Source: Roseiarcus sp963765375 (GTDB taxonomy: Bacteria > Pseudomonadota > Alphaproteobacteria > Rhizobiales > Beijerinckiaceae). From it: a stretch of DNA of 64,000 nucleotides. Positions 56,533 through 64,000 of the stretch are shown in pieces (within the stretch, counting starts at the first letter, position 1; each line of letters begins with the position of its first letter). The notes beneath the pieces are model-generated. The model saw nothing but the letters and a program-made list of their open reading frames with translations. It did no database searches and was not told where the DNA came from. Both the position numbers and the translations under genes were made by a program. The DNA lies in contig CAVXVZ010000006.1 of NCBI GenBank assembly GCA_963765375.1, positions 65,952-129,951 on the forward strand. Reading direction: 5' to 3'.

Positions 56533-56829
56533 CTAAAGGCTCAAGGCGAGCAACGCCGCTCCTTCCTTTTCAACATTCCCCGGGACATCCCCGCGCTCCA
56601 CTCGTAAATACTGAGCGTCGAGGACGGCAAAAATCACGAGCGGCAGTAAGGCGAGAGCCGCCACGAGTGGCCGCTGCAACGTAATCGCAAAGCCACATAC
56701 GGCGGTCGTCAGCGTGAGGCAGTAGTTCTTCAGCGACGCACCATAGCCGGCAATTCGCGTCACAATGCCCTGGATCATCTCTAGGTGCTTTACCCACAAT
56801 TCAGCACGCTTATCGGGAGACACGCTCAC
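56533..56829 (-). CDS. Small two-helix membrane protein, probably 3'-truncated
   Basis: A 98-residue frame. The N-terminal part (KRAELWVKHLEMIQGIVTRIAGYGASLKNY) is a soluble helix, followed by two adjacent hydrophobic segments (CLTLTTAVCGFAITL and LVAALALLPLVIFAVLDAQYL). After YLRVER the sequence turns into residues encoded next to the IS256 end, so the natural C-terminus is missing. The family resembles small membrane proteins found beside signalling or defence genes, function not known. It starts 15 bp after a YjzC-like gene. Confidence 0.6.
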   Translation of the reverse strand: MSVSPDKRAELWVKHLEMIQGIVTRIAGYGASLKNYCLTLTTAVCGFAITLQRPLVAALALLPLVIFAVLDAQYLRVERGDVPGNVEKEGAALLALSL

Positions 56830-56844
56830 GCTAATTTCCTGAAG

Positions 56845-57036
56845 TCAGCGTCGCTTTCCAGCGCCGTTGTGCGCCGGGCGATGCACGGCATAGCTCTGAC
56901 CGGGCTTTGGCGTGGGCGGAAGAGGCCTTCCCTGGATGGCAGTCCTCTCCTTGCCGGTATCCCCGCCACGGGGACCCCGGATTTCATATTCACCCGAAAC
57001 CGGCGCTGGTTCGCCGGGCTTGTAGACTTGGGTCAT
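56845..57036 (-). CDS. YjzC-like small protein
   Basis: A 63-residue protein with the YjzC pattern: KPGEPAPVSGEYEIRGPRGG, TGKERTAIQGRPLPPTPKPGQSY. It is Pro/Gly-rich and probably partly disordered. ATG 57036 gives the family-typical start; the frame remains open to 57147 but those residues do not match. First gene of a two-gene unit with the membrane protein, divergent from the XRE-ImmA gene. No biochemical function is known for the family. Confidence 0.7.
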   Translation of the reverse strand: MTQVYKPGEPAPVSGEYEIRGPRGGDTGKERTAIQGRPLPPTPKPGQSYAVHRPAHNGAGKRR

Positions 57037-57217
57037 GGCAAGACAACCTTTCAAATCGGAGACCGCGAAGAGTCCTGTCGCAAATCGGCTAAAGTAGCCT
57101 AAATCTGCAACAAAATTTGCTTCGCCAATCTCGGTTTCGATTGACATTTAGCAACCTTTTGTTTACAAATATCAGCAATAAATAAGATTGTCAACCGCTA
57201 GGGGAGAGGCCACAGAC

Positions 57218-58312
57218 ATGTTCGGGGAAAGACTACGACTGGCGCGCAAGCGGGCCGGCCTATCGTTGCGCGATTTGGCGGCGCGCATCGGCAACGATGT
57301 CAGCGCACAGGCGATCTCAAAATATGAAAGCGGGAAAATGTTCCCAAGTTCGAGCGTCCTCGTGTCGCTCGGGAAAGCGCTCGATGTCTCCCTCGACTTC
57401 CTGATGAGCGATCAGGTTGTCGAGCTGAGCGGCGTCGAATTTCGCCAGCATTCGGGGGCCTCGGCTAGCGAACGTGCGCGCGCCGAATCCGCCGTTATCG
57501 ATGAAGTCGAGCGCCACCTGGCCCTGGATGAAATTCTCGAATTGAGCGGAGAAAAGAACGCGCTGCCGGCGACGCGAAACAATGTGGGCTCGCTGGAAGA
57601 AGCCGAAGCACTGGCTGAGAAGCTCCGAAAGGAATGGTGCCTCGGCAACGATCCAATTCCGAGCATGACCGGCCTTCTCGAAGACAAAGGCGTGAAGGTC
57701 GTCGCTGTCGACATTCCAAAGAAGCTTTCGGGCTTCACCGGAACCGTGCGGCGGCCGAAAGAAAAAGGCGATCTGCCAGTGATCGTGGTGAGCACTCAAT
57801 TCACGATTGAGCGTCGACGCTTCACGCTCGCGCACGAGCTGGCGCATCGGATTATTGGCGGCACGAAAGGCGATCTGAAGATTGAAAAAGCGATGGATCG
57901 TTTCGCGGCGGCGTTCTTGATCCCCGCCGAGCACTTGCGCGCCGAGGTTCGAGGGGCGCGGGACGCCCTGCCCCCCTACAGCGAGATCGTGCGCCTGAAG
58001 CATCTCTACGGCGTGGCGGCGGCGGCGATCCTGATGCGCCTGAAGGACATCGGCATTTTGTCCGAGGCAACGGTCAGTTATGCCTTCCAGACGTATGCCC
58101 GAGCTTGGCGCACCGCCGAACCAATGCCGCTGGAGGCGAAAGGCCCCTTCGGACAATTAGAGAAGCCGACCCGGTTCGAACGTTCGGTGTACTGGGCGTT
58201 GGCCGACCGGCTCATATCGCTCCCACACGCGGCGGACCTTTTGCGGCGACCTGTCGCGCAGGTCGAATTAGCTATGCGGGGGCCCGCGCTTGGCAATTCC
58301 AGTCATTGTTAG
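57218..58312 (+). CDS. XRE-ImmA/IrrE fusion (HTH plus metallopeptidase-like domain)
   Basis: A 364-residue protein. The N-terminal XRE helix-turn-helix covers residues 1-65 (RKRAGLSLRDLAARIGNDVSAQAISKYESGKMFPSS). The ImmA/IrrE domain carries the zinc motif FTLAHELAHRII and the downstream KAMDRFAAAFLIPAE. ATG 57218 follows GGGGAGAGG. The gene overlaps a PIN-domain gene by 23 bp. Proteins of this type act as repressors cleaved or released on damage, and COG2856 genes beside PIN genes have been predicted to be toxin-antitoxin pairs; this one would be the antitoxin/regulator. Confidence 0.88.
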   Translation: MFGERLRLARKRAGLSLRDLAARIGNDVSAQAISKYESGKMFPSSSVLVSLGKALDVSLDFLMSDQVVELSGVEFRQHSGASASERARAESAVIDEVERHLALDEILELSGEKNALPATRNNVGSLEEAEALAEKLRKEWCLGNDPIPSMTGLLEDKGVKVVAVDIPKKLSGFTGTVRRPKEKGDLPVIVVSTQFTIERRRFTLAHELAHRIIGGTKGDLKIEKAMDRFAAAFLIPAEHLRAEVRGARDALPPYSEIVRLKHLYGVAAAAILMRLKDIGILSEATVSYAFQTYARAWRTAEPMPLEAKGPFGQLEKPTRFERSVYWALADRLISLPHAADLLRRPVAQVELAMRGPALGNSSHC

Positions 58313-58813
58313 CGACACCTCGTGCCTGATCGACTTGCGCAAGGGGGGCTTGCTGACGACCGCCCTTGCGTTGCCGTTTCAATTCGTGGTGGCTTTGCCG
58401 CTGATCACGGCGGAGCTGCATGACTTTACGGATTCCGACTGGACAGATTTGCAGACGCGCGGGCTCCAGGTAATTGATCTCGATGCTGCACAGGTTCAAA
58501 GGGCCTTCGGGCTTAAGGCACAATTCCCGGCCTCTCGTCCTACGACTGTTTCAGTTTGGCCCTGACGCAATCGACCGCGCACGCCATGCTGCTAACCGGG
58601 GACCAACAACTCCGACGACGCGCAAGTGAGCTCGGGGTCGAGGTGCACGGAATTCTCTGGATTTGCGACCACATCGAGCGCACGGGCGGCCTTGTCCTTG
58701 ACGATCTGGCCGACGCGCTCGATCGGCTTCTTGGCGATCCGCTCGTGTTCCTGCCCGCCGACGAAGTGAAAGATCGCATCGCGCGAGTGCGGGCGAGAGC
58801 GCGGGGTCGGTGA
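58290..58813 (+). pseudogene. PIN-domain nuclease (probable toxin), one frameshift
   Basis: From TTG 58290 the first frame reads VIVSDTSCLIDLRKGGLL, the PIN N-terminus with the first catalytic Asp, and continues to about 58530. There a missing base turns FPGLSSYDCFSLALT into PASRPTTVSVWP. The second frame then gives AMLLTGDQQLRRRASELGVEVHGILW with the catalytic Asp in TGDQQLR and a C-terminal helical end at 58813. Restored length is about 174 residues. Probable RNase partner of the XRE-ImmA protein. Confidence 0.8.
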
Positions 58814-58949
58814 CCCCAAACAACCTTCATAATCTTGCGCATGGTACAGGACGTTATCATTCATGAGCTCAGCTCGCGCTTGCAATGTGGTTTGGGGCTG
58901 CGGCGGCCGATCGGGCAAACTCGGCTTGTTCAGGGCAGAGCGACGGATT

Positions 58950-59658
58950 TCAATAACACTTGAGATAAAATTTTCCGCCATTACCAGGTTCTGATAGTTC
59001 AAGGAGTGTAACGGAACATGACCCGTCATGATAGCTGAACTCTACGGACGATCCAACAGTAAGACCCTTTACTTTTCCTTCCACTTTCACTCCGATTACA
59101 TTGCCATTTGCTGCAAACGGATGACCGATAACTGTAAATATTATTCTGTCATCGGTCAGTAATATGCTTTGTCCTCCATTAAGATCGAGTTCTTGTTGAA
59201 TGTTGCTTACACGCGGTGTCGAGCCAGCACCGTTAGTTATCGATCCTGATTGTTGCGTAGATGATGCCGAACCTATCAGTTTGCTCTGGAGCTCCTCAAA
59301 AACCGTGAGTTTGCATCTTGCGTTATCTTTAATAGTAGATGCTAAATCCTGCCGAAGTACATTCTGATATTGAGCATTGTTGATGCTGCCAACTCCCGAG
59401 ATGCCTGCGTCAGCTAATTTCGACGCCAATCCGCTCAACTGCGCTTTCACCTCTCCCTTTACTTCAGAACTCTCTGCGTCTCCCTTCGTAGATACAACAT
59501 TGCATATACTGTCGGCAGTTTTGGTAATTAGGTCGAGGGCTTGGGCGGTATCAGAGTGGAGCCGCGTGGGCAACGTGAGTGAAGGCAATCGCTGCCATGG
59601 CTGTGAGCAAAGCGGAGATCCGTCTCGTGCTCAAATGAAAGCCCTTTTGCCTGATCAT
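58950..59658 (-). pseudogene. Secreted hypothetical protein, frameshifted after signal peptide
   Basis: From ATG 59658 the first frame encodes a signal peptide, RRISALLTAMAAIAFTHVAHA. About 34 codons in, it hits a stop while a second frame continues as SDTAQALDLITKTADSICNVV to 58950. The mature region (about 200 residues) has an N-terminal helical part (GEVKAQLSGLASKLADAG), a Ser/Thr linker and a C-terminal beta domain (RIIFTVIGHPFAANGNVIGV ... CSVTLLELSEPG). One base joins the two. Family not recognised; periplasmic or exported location is inferred. Confidence 0.6.
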
Positions 59659-60017
59659 CGCTTCCACGCTCCTGGGCCCGGTCTGGCCGGGCGCGAGAAC
59701 CTTGAACCGATCTCCCCGGATGCCCGGAATTTGTAGGTCATGATTACCACTCCGGGCATCCTCGGCAATAGGTCAGCTGGCGCCTCGAAAGGAGAGTTAG
59801 GGTCCTTCGTATTCGCCGGACAGCGGCATACCACAGCGTCACGTCATCGCTGGCAGGCTAAAGACCGCCGGCGCTGATCGCCCAATCTCTGAAAGTCGCA
59901 GAGTTTCGGGCGAATCAAGCGCGGCCCCCGGGTGGTCCTGATGTCTGGCGGCCGTAGTCCAGATAAAATCTGTTATCAAGAGTAAAAGCGAACGGGGGTT
60001 TGCTCAAGACCGCCCTT
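59659..60017. other. Intergenic stretch, nothing recognised
   Basis: About 360 bp with a few short inverted repeats (for example CCCGGTCTGGCCGGG near 59679) and no supported gene. Confidence 0.35.
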
Positions 60018-60905
60018 TCATACGGTGGAGATTATCGACGTCGCAATACCGTCCCTGTTGCAAATCAAGCCCTTCACAATATTCATGCGTTCTAGATTGC
60101 CCGCGTCGCCGCAAAGATCGTACAAACTGATCGCGGCGTTAACCTGCCTGATCCCGTACTCTAAATCGCCGCTGAGACCGGATATCATTGCGTAGCCCGC
60201 GAGGACATGGGCTTGACCATGCAAACTGGGCGTGGTGGCTCGTCGATAATAACAATCCGCTCTATCAAAATGCTCGAGCGCTTTTCGAAGAGCTTCTCCT
60301 TGCACAACCGGGGACCGTGCTCGACTGTCGGTAGCGCAGTGCTCGGCCTCGGCCAAAAGAACGTATACTTCTCCGAGGGTTCTATGAAAATTCCCCCACG
60401 CCGCATCAGAGGTATATTCAAACAGCCGAGCCGACGTGCATCCCCTGGTCAAAGCGTCCTTTGTAACTGGGTAACGCATAATGGTGTCGATCGAACTCAG
60501 CGGCCATAGGCTCGCATGTCTCCGGAACGCCAAATCTGCGTAACTTTCCAGGAGATGGCGGGCGCTATCCACGTGGCCCTTCGAAACCACACGTTTCGCG
60601 CGAACAATGAGGGCTTAAATCTCAACCACGGGGTCATCGCGGAATATCCGAAGGCCCTCCAAAGACGACGAAGCGTCGAGCGCGTCGATAACTGCTGCGG
60701 TCGTGTTCGTCCGAATCCCAGCTTCAATAAGCCGGCAATGTACCAGCTCCAGACAAAGACCGAACCGGGCACGCGCTGACAAAGCCCGTGGTTTGTCATA
60801 CTGAACAGCGTCTTGAAACGTCGCTGAATAGCGCGCAACCAAGAACCCTTCGTTAGTTCTCGAGGCGCAAAATGTGACGAAAAACAAGCGGAACGTTTTC
60901 ATCAA
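60018..60905 (-). pseudogene. Hypothetical helical (TPR-like) protein with an internal stop
   Basis: A frame from ATG 60905 (MKTFRLFFVTFCASRTNEG) reads to a TAA at about 60618 (RDDPVVEI-stop) and continues in the same frame as ALIVRAKRVVSKGHVDSARHLLESYADLAF to 60018. The whole is helical with TPR-like pairs (GNFHRTLGEVYVLLAEAEHC, KALEHFDRADCYYRRATTPS). A single base change in the TAA restores about 295 residues. It overlaps the upstream gene by 50 bp. Function unknown; expected to be cytoplasmic. Confidence 0.5.
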
Positions 60906-61746
60906 GTAAGATTTGCAGCTCAGATCCGATATCAGGCCTTACCATTGCGCTTCTTAGTGCGGCAATGCTGCAAAAGCGTAGTCGGTCTAGATGTATCGTG
61001 GTGTACTCAATAAAGCTCATCGTCGTTGACGGATTTGCATCATACTTGAATTCGCTCAATAATTCATTAGCTCTCGGAATCGCTTGTAACCACAGTAAAT
61101 CGTCAATCGTCTCCTCGACCATAATCCGTGCACTGTATGTTGCCAATTCCCTGAGTTGAGTTTCAACATGACGGTGCGCGACCGCTCCCGAGAGAAAATT
61201 CGAAAACCCTCTTTGGAATTCTCTCCGGAGAAGAGTTGCGGGAGCCGCAGATAATGTCTGGGCATGTTGCTGATCGGCACCCCCATTATTGAGAGTGCTC
61301 AATCCGCGGCCTTTGAAGAGAGAGCCGAGCGACGGGAGGTTTCGCGATTTCCGCCGGGCCTTTTTGGCTTGCTCGGCGAGACGATATGCCTTTTGTAGGT
61401 CAGCGCGCCACGATTTAAACGCTTCTAAGTTCTCGCCGAACAGTCCCTTGTCTATTGCGGAGATGTCGTCCGGCAGGTTGTATGCATTTCGCCAGTTTTG
61501 GACGTTACGCGCGCGACTATAGGGGTTTGCATGGAAGCCTATCCACGCGGCAAACTCATCGTCATCCCATTCCTTCCCAAGCGTATCGGGGTCGGGGCTT
61601 CCATCTGGCCTCGTACCTCGCAAGAGGTGCCAATCGAGAAGCTCTGCGAAGCTCCAATCGCCGCGATAGACGGCTCCGCGATAGACGGGGAATCCGGCGC
61701 GGGAATCTCCGGCACTGTTGCGGCCCTTTTCGACCCGGCTGGCCAA
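60853..61746 (-). CDS. Hypothetical protein with an HTH-like N-terminal domain
   Basis: A 297-residue protein. TTG 61746 is well supported by AGGAGAGCGACCG. The N-terminal 110 residues, with DWSFAELLDWHLLRGTRPDG and then WDDDEFAAWIG, NVQNWRNAYNLPDDI and IDKGLFGENLEAFKSWRADL, match the layout of a DNA-binding-like domain that heads many STAND/TPR proteins in this order of bacteria. The centre is a basic linker and the C-terminal half is helical (VEETIDDLLWLQAIPRANELL). It is the first gene of a two-gene operon behind a TGTACA-box cluster. No enzymatic motif is visible. Confidence 0.6.
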   Translation of the reverse strand: MASRVEKGRNSAGDSRAGFPVYRGAVYRGDWSFAELLDWHLLRGTRPDGSPDPDTLGKEWDDDEFAAWIGFHANPYSRARNVQNWRNAYNLPDDISAIDKGLFGENLEAFKSWRADLQKAYRLAEQAKKARRKSRNLPSLGSLFKGRGLSTLNNGGADQQHAQTLSAAPATLLRREFQRGFSNFLSGAVAHRHVETQLRELATYSARIMVEETIDDLLWLQAIPRANELLSEFKYDANPSTTMSFIEYTTIHLDRLRFCSIAALRSAMVRPDIGSELQILLDENVPLVFRHILRLEN

Positions 61747-61788
61747 CGGTCGCTCTCCTAAGCGCCCTTATAACGATCTCGGACTTTC

Positions 61789-61898
61789 CTGTACAATCAG
61801 GCCTGTACAATCAGGCGGGATTGATGGCCCGAGCGTGGAAGGAACGCTCCCTGCGCAGCCGGGGCCACGTTAACCAATACTGTACAGTACGCTGTACA
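61789..61898. promoter_or_regulatory. Cluster of four TGTACA boxes
   Basis: A perfect 14-bp tandem repeat, CTGTACAATCAGGC, occupies 61789-61802 and 61803-61816. Two more TGTACA boxes lie at 61881-61886 (within the palindrome TACTGTACAGTA) and 61893-61898. All four lie in the divergent region between the minus-strand operon and the plus-strand frame at 61975. Boxes 14 bp and 12 bp apart suggest paired binding by a dimeric repressor. Confidence 0.6.
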
Positions 61899-61974
61899 GG
61901 TCAGATTGTAATATTCCGGCTGTCATAGATCGGATATTATACAGGCTCGATCGTACTTGAGCTAGAGAGGAACA

Positions 61975-62064
61975 ATGGCATGCGACACCTCAAACGATAC
62001 ACCACAGAGTGAACCAGATACCCTGAACGCCACTATCCACGCTTTAAAGAATTGCCAATTCTAG
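61975..62064 (+). CDS. Short frame with good ribosome binding site
   Basis: A 29-residue frame (MACDTSNDTPQSEPDTLNAT) with AGAGAGGAACA immediately before the ATG. It ends at TAG 62062-62064. A one-base slip near 62045 would join it to a 110-codon frame that continues to 62390, so it may be the start of a damaged longer gene. No homology is recognised either way. Confidence 0.3.
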   Translation: MACDTSNDTPQSEPDTLNATIHALKNCQF

Positions 62065-62343
62065 CGCGATTGGAGTTTGCAGCTAATTTTCTTTTCGACA
62101 GATGCGGTGGATCAAGGGAATCAATTCCGCGAGATTGGGGGGTGGTGATCGCCAGCCGAAGTCCTACACGGCGTAATAGGTATACTGAAAAAACATCCTC
62201 ATGCCGCTCAATTGCGGACCCCCCAGCCACCATAGACGAACGGGCTCAGGCGACGATTGACGCCAAGCGACGCCTTACGCGTTCTGTGGTTTACGAAACT
62301 TTACGCCCGTTTCCCGTGACGCTGGGGAAAGGGTCTTGTTCAA

Positions 62344-62610
62344 GTGTCGGCAACAGGAGCCGACCAATGCGACGAGTTCACTCGAACTGAATTCTCGGAC
62401 CCGCTCGCAAGGGGCGATGTCCCCGTTTCCCACGCCATATCATGGAACTGCGTTTTTTGCGGGCGGCTTCGTTTGTGCCCGTACGGACGACCTTTTCCGA
62501 ACGATGCGGCCACTGTCGTGTGCCAGAAGTGCTTTGACCTCTGTGTCATCGGCGACCCCGCCGCCGCCCGGCAGGCGCTCGCGCACATTATTCGCGAACA
62601 TCTACCGTAA
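62344..62610 (+). CDS. Small cysteine-rich protein (possible zinc ribbon)
   Basis: An 88-residue frame from GTG 62344 with two knuckles, CVFCGR and CQKCFDLC, about 27 residues apart, the spacing of a four-cysteine zinc site, then a helix PAAARQALAHIIREH. No strong Shine-Dalgarno sequence. Not assigned to a family; the ClpX-type C4 ribbon is a distant comparison only. Confidence 0.45.
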   Translation: MSATGADQCDEFTRTEFSDPLARGDVPVSHAISWNCVFCGRLRLCPYGRPFPNDAATVVCQKCFDLCVIGDPAAARQALAHIIREHLP

Positions 62611-62685
62611 TATTCCCCTGAAATCAACCACCAGACGAGCGAAGTCCAAGCCCGTGCCCTCACCAAATAATGCACTGAGGTCCTG

Positions 62686-63030
62686 ATGAACTTTCCTCTG
62701 AAAATCCCGAAGGAACCTTCGACGCCGTTGCCCGTCGAAGATCGCCCGCGCTGCGACAATTGCTTCCGACACGACTGCCTACACGCGGAATCGAGACAGC
62801 TGTTTTCGCCCGGGCAATTCGGCCGCAGTCAAACGAAAACTCGGGAGCGCCGCGAGCGGCTATTTCGTCGAATCCGTCTTCGACTGGAGCAACGAGCCGG
62901 TGAGCACGGTCGGGTCGGTCGCGATGGGCCGAAAAGAAGCTGCAAATTCCCGGAATCGGGAGCAACGATCTCGAAGCCCGCGCCCTGCGGCTGCTCGCCA
63001 GCCCCGGCAACAAGCGCGTCGAAGTCATGA
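62686..63030 (+). pseudogene. Hypothetical gene, probably frameshifted
   Basis: ATG 62686 starts MNFPLKIPKEPSTPLPVEDR and includes CDNCFRHDC. After about 50 codons another frame looks more protein-like (KRKLGSAASGYFVESVF, then DWSNEPVSTVGSVAM), and a third ends LRLLASPGNKRVEVM at the start of the next gene. I read this as one gene of about 115 codons broken by two slips, but no family supports that. Confidence 0.35.
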
Positions 63031-63428
63031 CGTCCGTGAGTTTCCCGTCCGGAGTAAAAACCGTGATCGCGATATGCAAGATTGCGGTTGTGCTTGGCGG
63101 GGCGTCGCTGCTCGCAGGATGCGCGCCGACGGAGTATGTCTACTACCCAGTTCGCCCGGTTTATCGGCACGTCTACGTGTCGCGCCCGCCGGTCGTTGAT
63201 CCGTCGGATGATAGCGGGCCGCAGCCGCCGGTTGTTCAGCCGGAGCCGGAGCCTTCGCCTGGTCCTGACAAATCATGGTCGGATTGGTCGCCAATCATTT
63301 CGCCCGCCAAGGCGTCGCCTTCGCCTGCGCCGCCGCAGCCCGGATCGCCGCCTCCATTGGTGGGCGCTGATCCGTCCTGCGGTTGGTGGCGCCTGTGCAA
63401 TCTCTGGGAAAACACAAATGAGCAATGA
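63027..63428 (+). CDS. Proline-rich putative lipoprotein
   Basis: A 133-residue protein. The N-terminal segment IAICKIAVVLGGASLLAGC is a lipoprotein signal with lipobox LLAGC. The mature part is Tyr/Val-rich (TEYVYYPVRPVYRHVYVSRP), then strongly Pro/Ser-rich with repeated QPEPEPSPGP and PSPAPPQPGSPPP, ending with a CGWWRLCNLW segment. Likely anchored to the envelope with an extended periplasmic linker. Its stop overlaps the next gene by 11 bp. Confidence 0.65.
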   Translation: MTSVSFPSGVKTVIAICKIAVVLGGASLLAGCAPTEYVYYPVRPVYRHVYVSRPPVVDPSDDSGPQPPVVQPEPEPSPGPDKSWSDWSPIISPAKASPSPAPPQPGSPPPLVGADPSCGWWRLCNLWENTNEQ

Positions 63429-64000
63429 TCTGATGAAGCGCGCCGGGCGGGCGCTCGAGTCTGCCGCGTCGCGCGAAGTGCAACCGGCGGGACGGGTCGA
63501 TCCTGCGAAGGGCCGGGCGCTGCTCGCCCGCGCGCAAGCCGCACTCGCTCAGCCGGCGAAGCCGCAAACCGCGAGCCCGCCGCCGCCCAAGCCGGAGCCG
63601 CAAACCGCGAGCCCGCCGCCGCCCAAGCCGGAGCCGCAAACTGTGATCGCGAGCCCGCCGCCGCCGAGCGTGGAACGGGTCAAGCTGCCGATGATGTGTT
63701 CCGCTCGGGGTGCCTCTTATGTCGTGATCGCCGAACGGCGCGGAAATGAGCTTCGCTTTATCGGCCATGAAATGCCGGCGCCGGGGCCGGGTGGCGCGCC
63801 GCAACAACCGGGCCTGCTATCCGGCCAGTACAAAATCGATGCCAGAGGTTGGCTCTGTCCGCTCTGCAGGGCGAGCGAGTTCTGGGTCTGCAATTGCGGG
63901 CCTATGAACGGCGCCCTGCGTGCTAGGGCGCGGACGGGGGCCGTAGTCACTGCGCCTGCGGGAAATTCGAGAGCCGCGCGTTGGTCACGGTGGCGACGGT
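63418..64000 (+). CDS. Zinc-ribbon protein with Pro-rich repeats (runs off window)
   Basis: ATG 63418 overlaps the lipoprotein stop. A helical N-terminus (MKRAGRALESAASREV, GRALLARAQAALAQ) is followed by two tandem 12-residue units KPEPQTASPPPP, coded by a 36-bp repeat, then a small beta domain and the cysteine cluster GWLCPLCRASEFWVCNCG. Near 63930 the best frame changes and continues as HCACGKFESRALVTVAT to the window end, adding more CxC pairs. The pattern resembles the TerY C-terminal zinc ribbon found with vWA/PP2C/kinase genes; that is a comparison by eye. Confidence 0.55.
   Translation, partial: MSNDLMKRAGRALESAASREVQPAGRVDPAKGRALLARAQAALAQPAKPQTASPPPPKPEPQTASPPPPKPEPQTVIASPPPPSVERVKLPMMCSARGASYVVIAERRGNELRFIGHEMPAPGPGGAPQQPGLLSGQYKIDARGWLCPLCRASEFWVCNCGPMNGALRARARTGAVVTAPAGNSRAARWSRWRR

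Noticed and set aside
62052..62390. 112-codon frame starting MPILARLEF
   Set aside because: No ribosome binding site and no recognisable family; mentioned only as a possible continuation of the short frame at 61975.
63560..63645. Tandem 36-bp repeats as a possible CRISPR array
   Set aside because: The units are contiguous, in frame and encode KPEPQTASPPPP; there are no spacers.

Overview
The window reads as chromosomal DNA from a GC-rich alphaproteobacterium, most likely a Hyphomicrobiales member (Beijerinckiaceae or Methylocystaceae type). The evidence is the codon bias, the purL/small protein/bolA neighbourhood, the class I 339-residue ketol-acid reductoisomerase, and insertion-sequence and hypothetical families typical of that order. 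I cannot name the species from sequence alone.

Positions 1-26,250 are mostly housekeeping. They hold the 5' end of purE, a SAM methyltransferase, a pair of M16 peptidases, mutL, purL, bolA, a CMD/HxlR pair, htpG, an aminotransferase, nudC, a D-Ala-D-Ala carboxypeptidase, two TPM-domain proteins with lemA, ilvC and tRNA-Lys(CTT). An ISAs1-family element carrying an IS3-family element inside it, and an IS1182-family element, interrupt the first 5.4 kb. A toxin-antitoxin pair with paired palindromic operators lies at 15.4-16.1 kb. The second M16 gene, mutL and purL carry several single-base frameshifts each. Most look like homopolymer slips, so sequencing error must be excluded before calling them dead.

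From tRNA-Lys (26,172) rightwards the window is a mosaic accessory region. A frameshifted tyrosine integrase sits against the tRNA, followed by an AT-rich stretch with one small unknown gene. Then come an IS256 element with a second copy of the same IS3 element inside it, a complete IS21 element, a SRAP (yedK-like) gene, a class III cyclase fragment and an IS1634 element. A very large SAM-cyclase-AAA-TPR protein follows, whose C-terminal module occurs three times in tandem. Next is a compact three-gene cassette (unknown / tyrosine recombinase / unknown) beside a tRNA 3'-end remnant.

At 48.1-55.3 kb there is a Tn3-family transposon whose res-tnpA half is tandemly duplicated (3,193-bp unit); each tnpA copy is frameshifted at a different place. 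Beside it is an IS256-type transposase gene with an internal segment inverted and displaced.

The last 7.5 kb holds a YjzC-like/membrane-protein pair, an XRE-ImmA/PIN two-gene module, a frameshifted secreted protein, and a two-gene unknown operon behind a cluster of TGTACA boxes. At the right edge is a lipoprotein gene translationally coupled to a proline-rich zinc-ribbon protein that runs off the window.

The best candidates for undescribed biology are the 45.1-47.6 kb cassette, the 60.0-61.9 kb operon, the triplicated cyclase and the right-edge zinc-ribbon pair.
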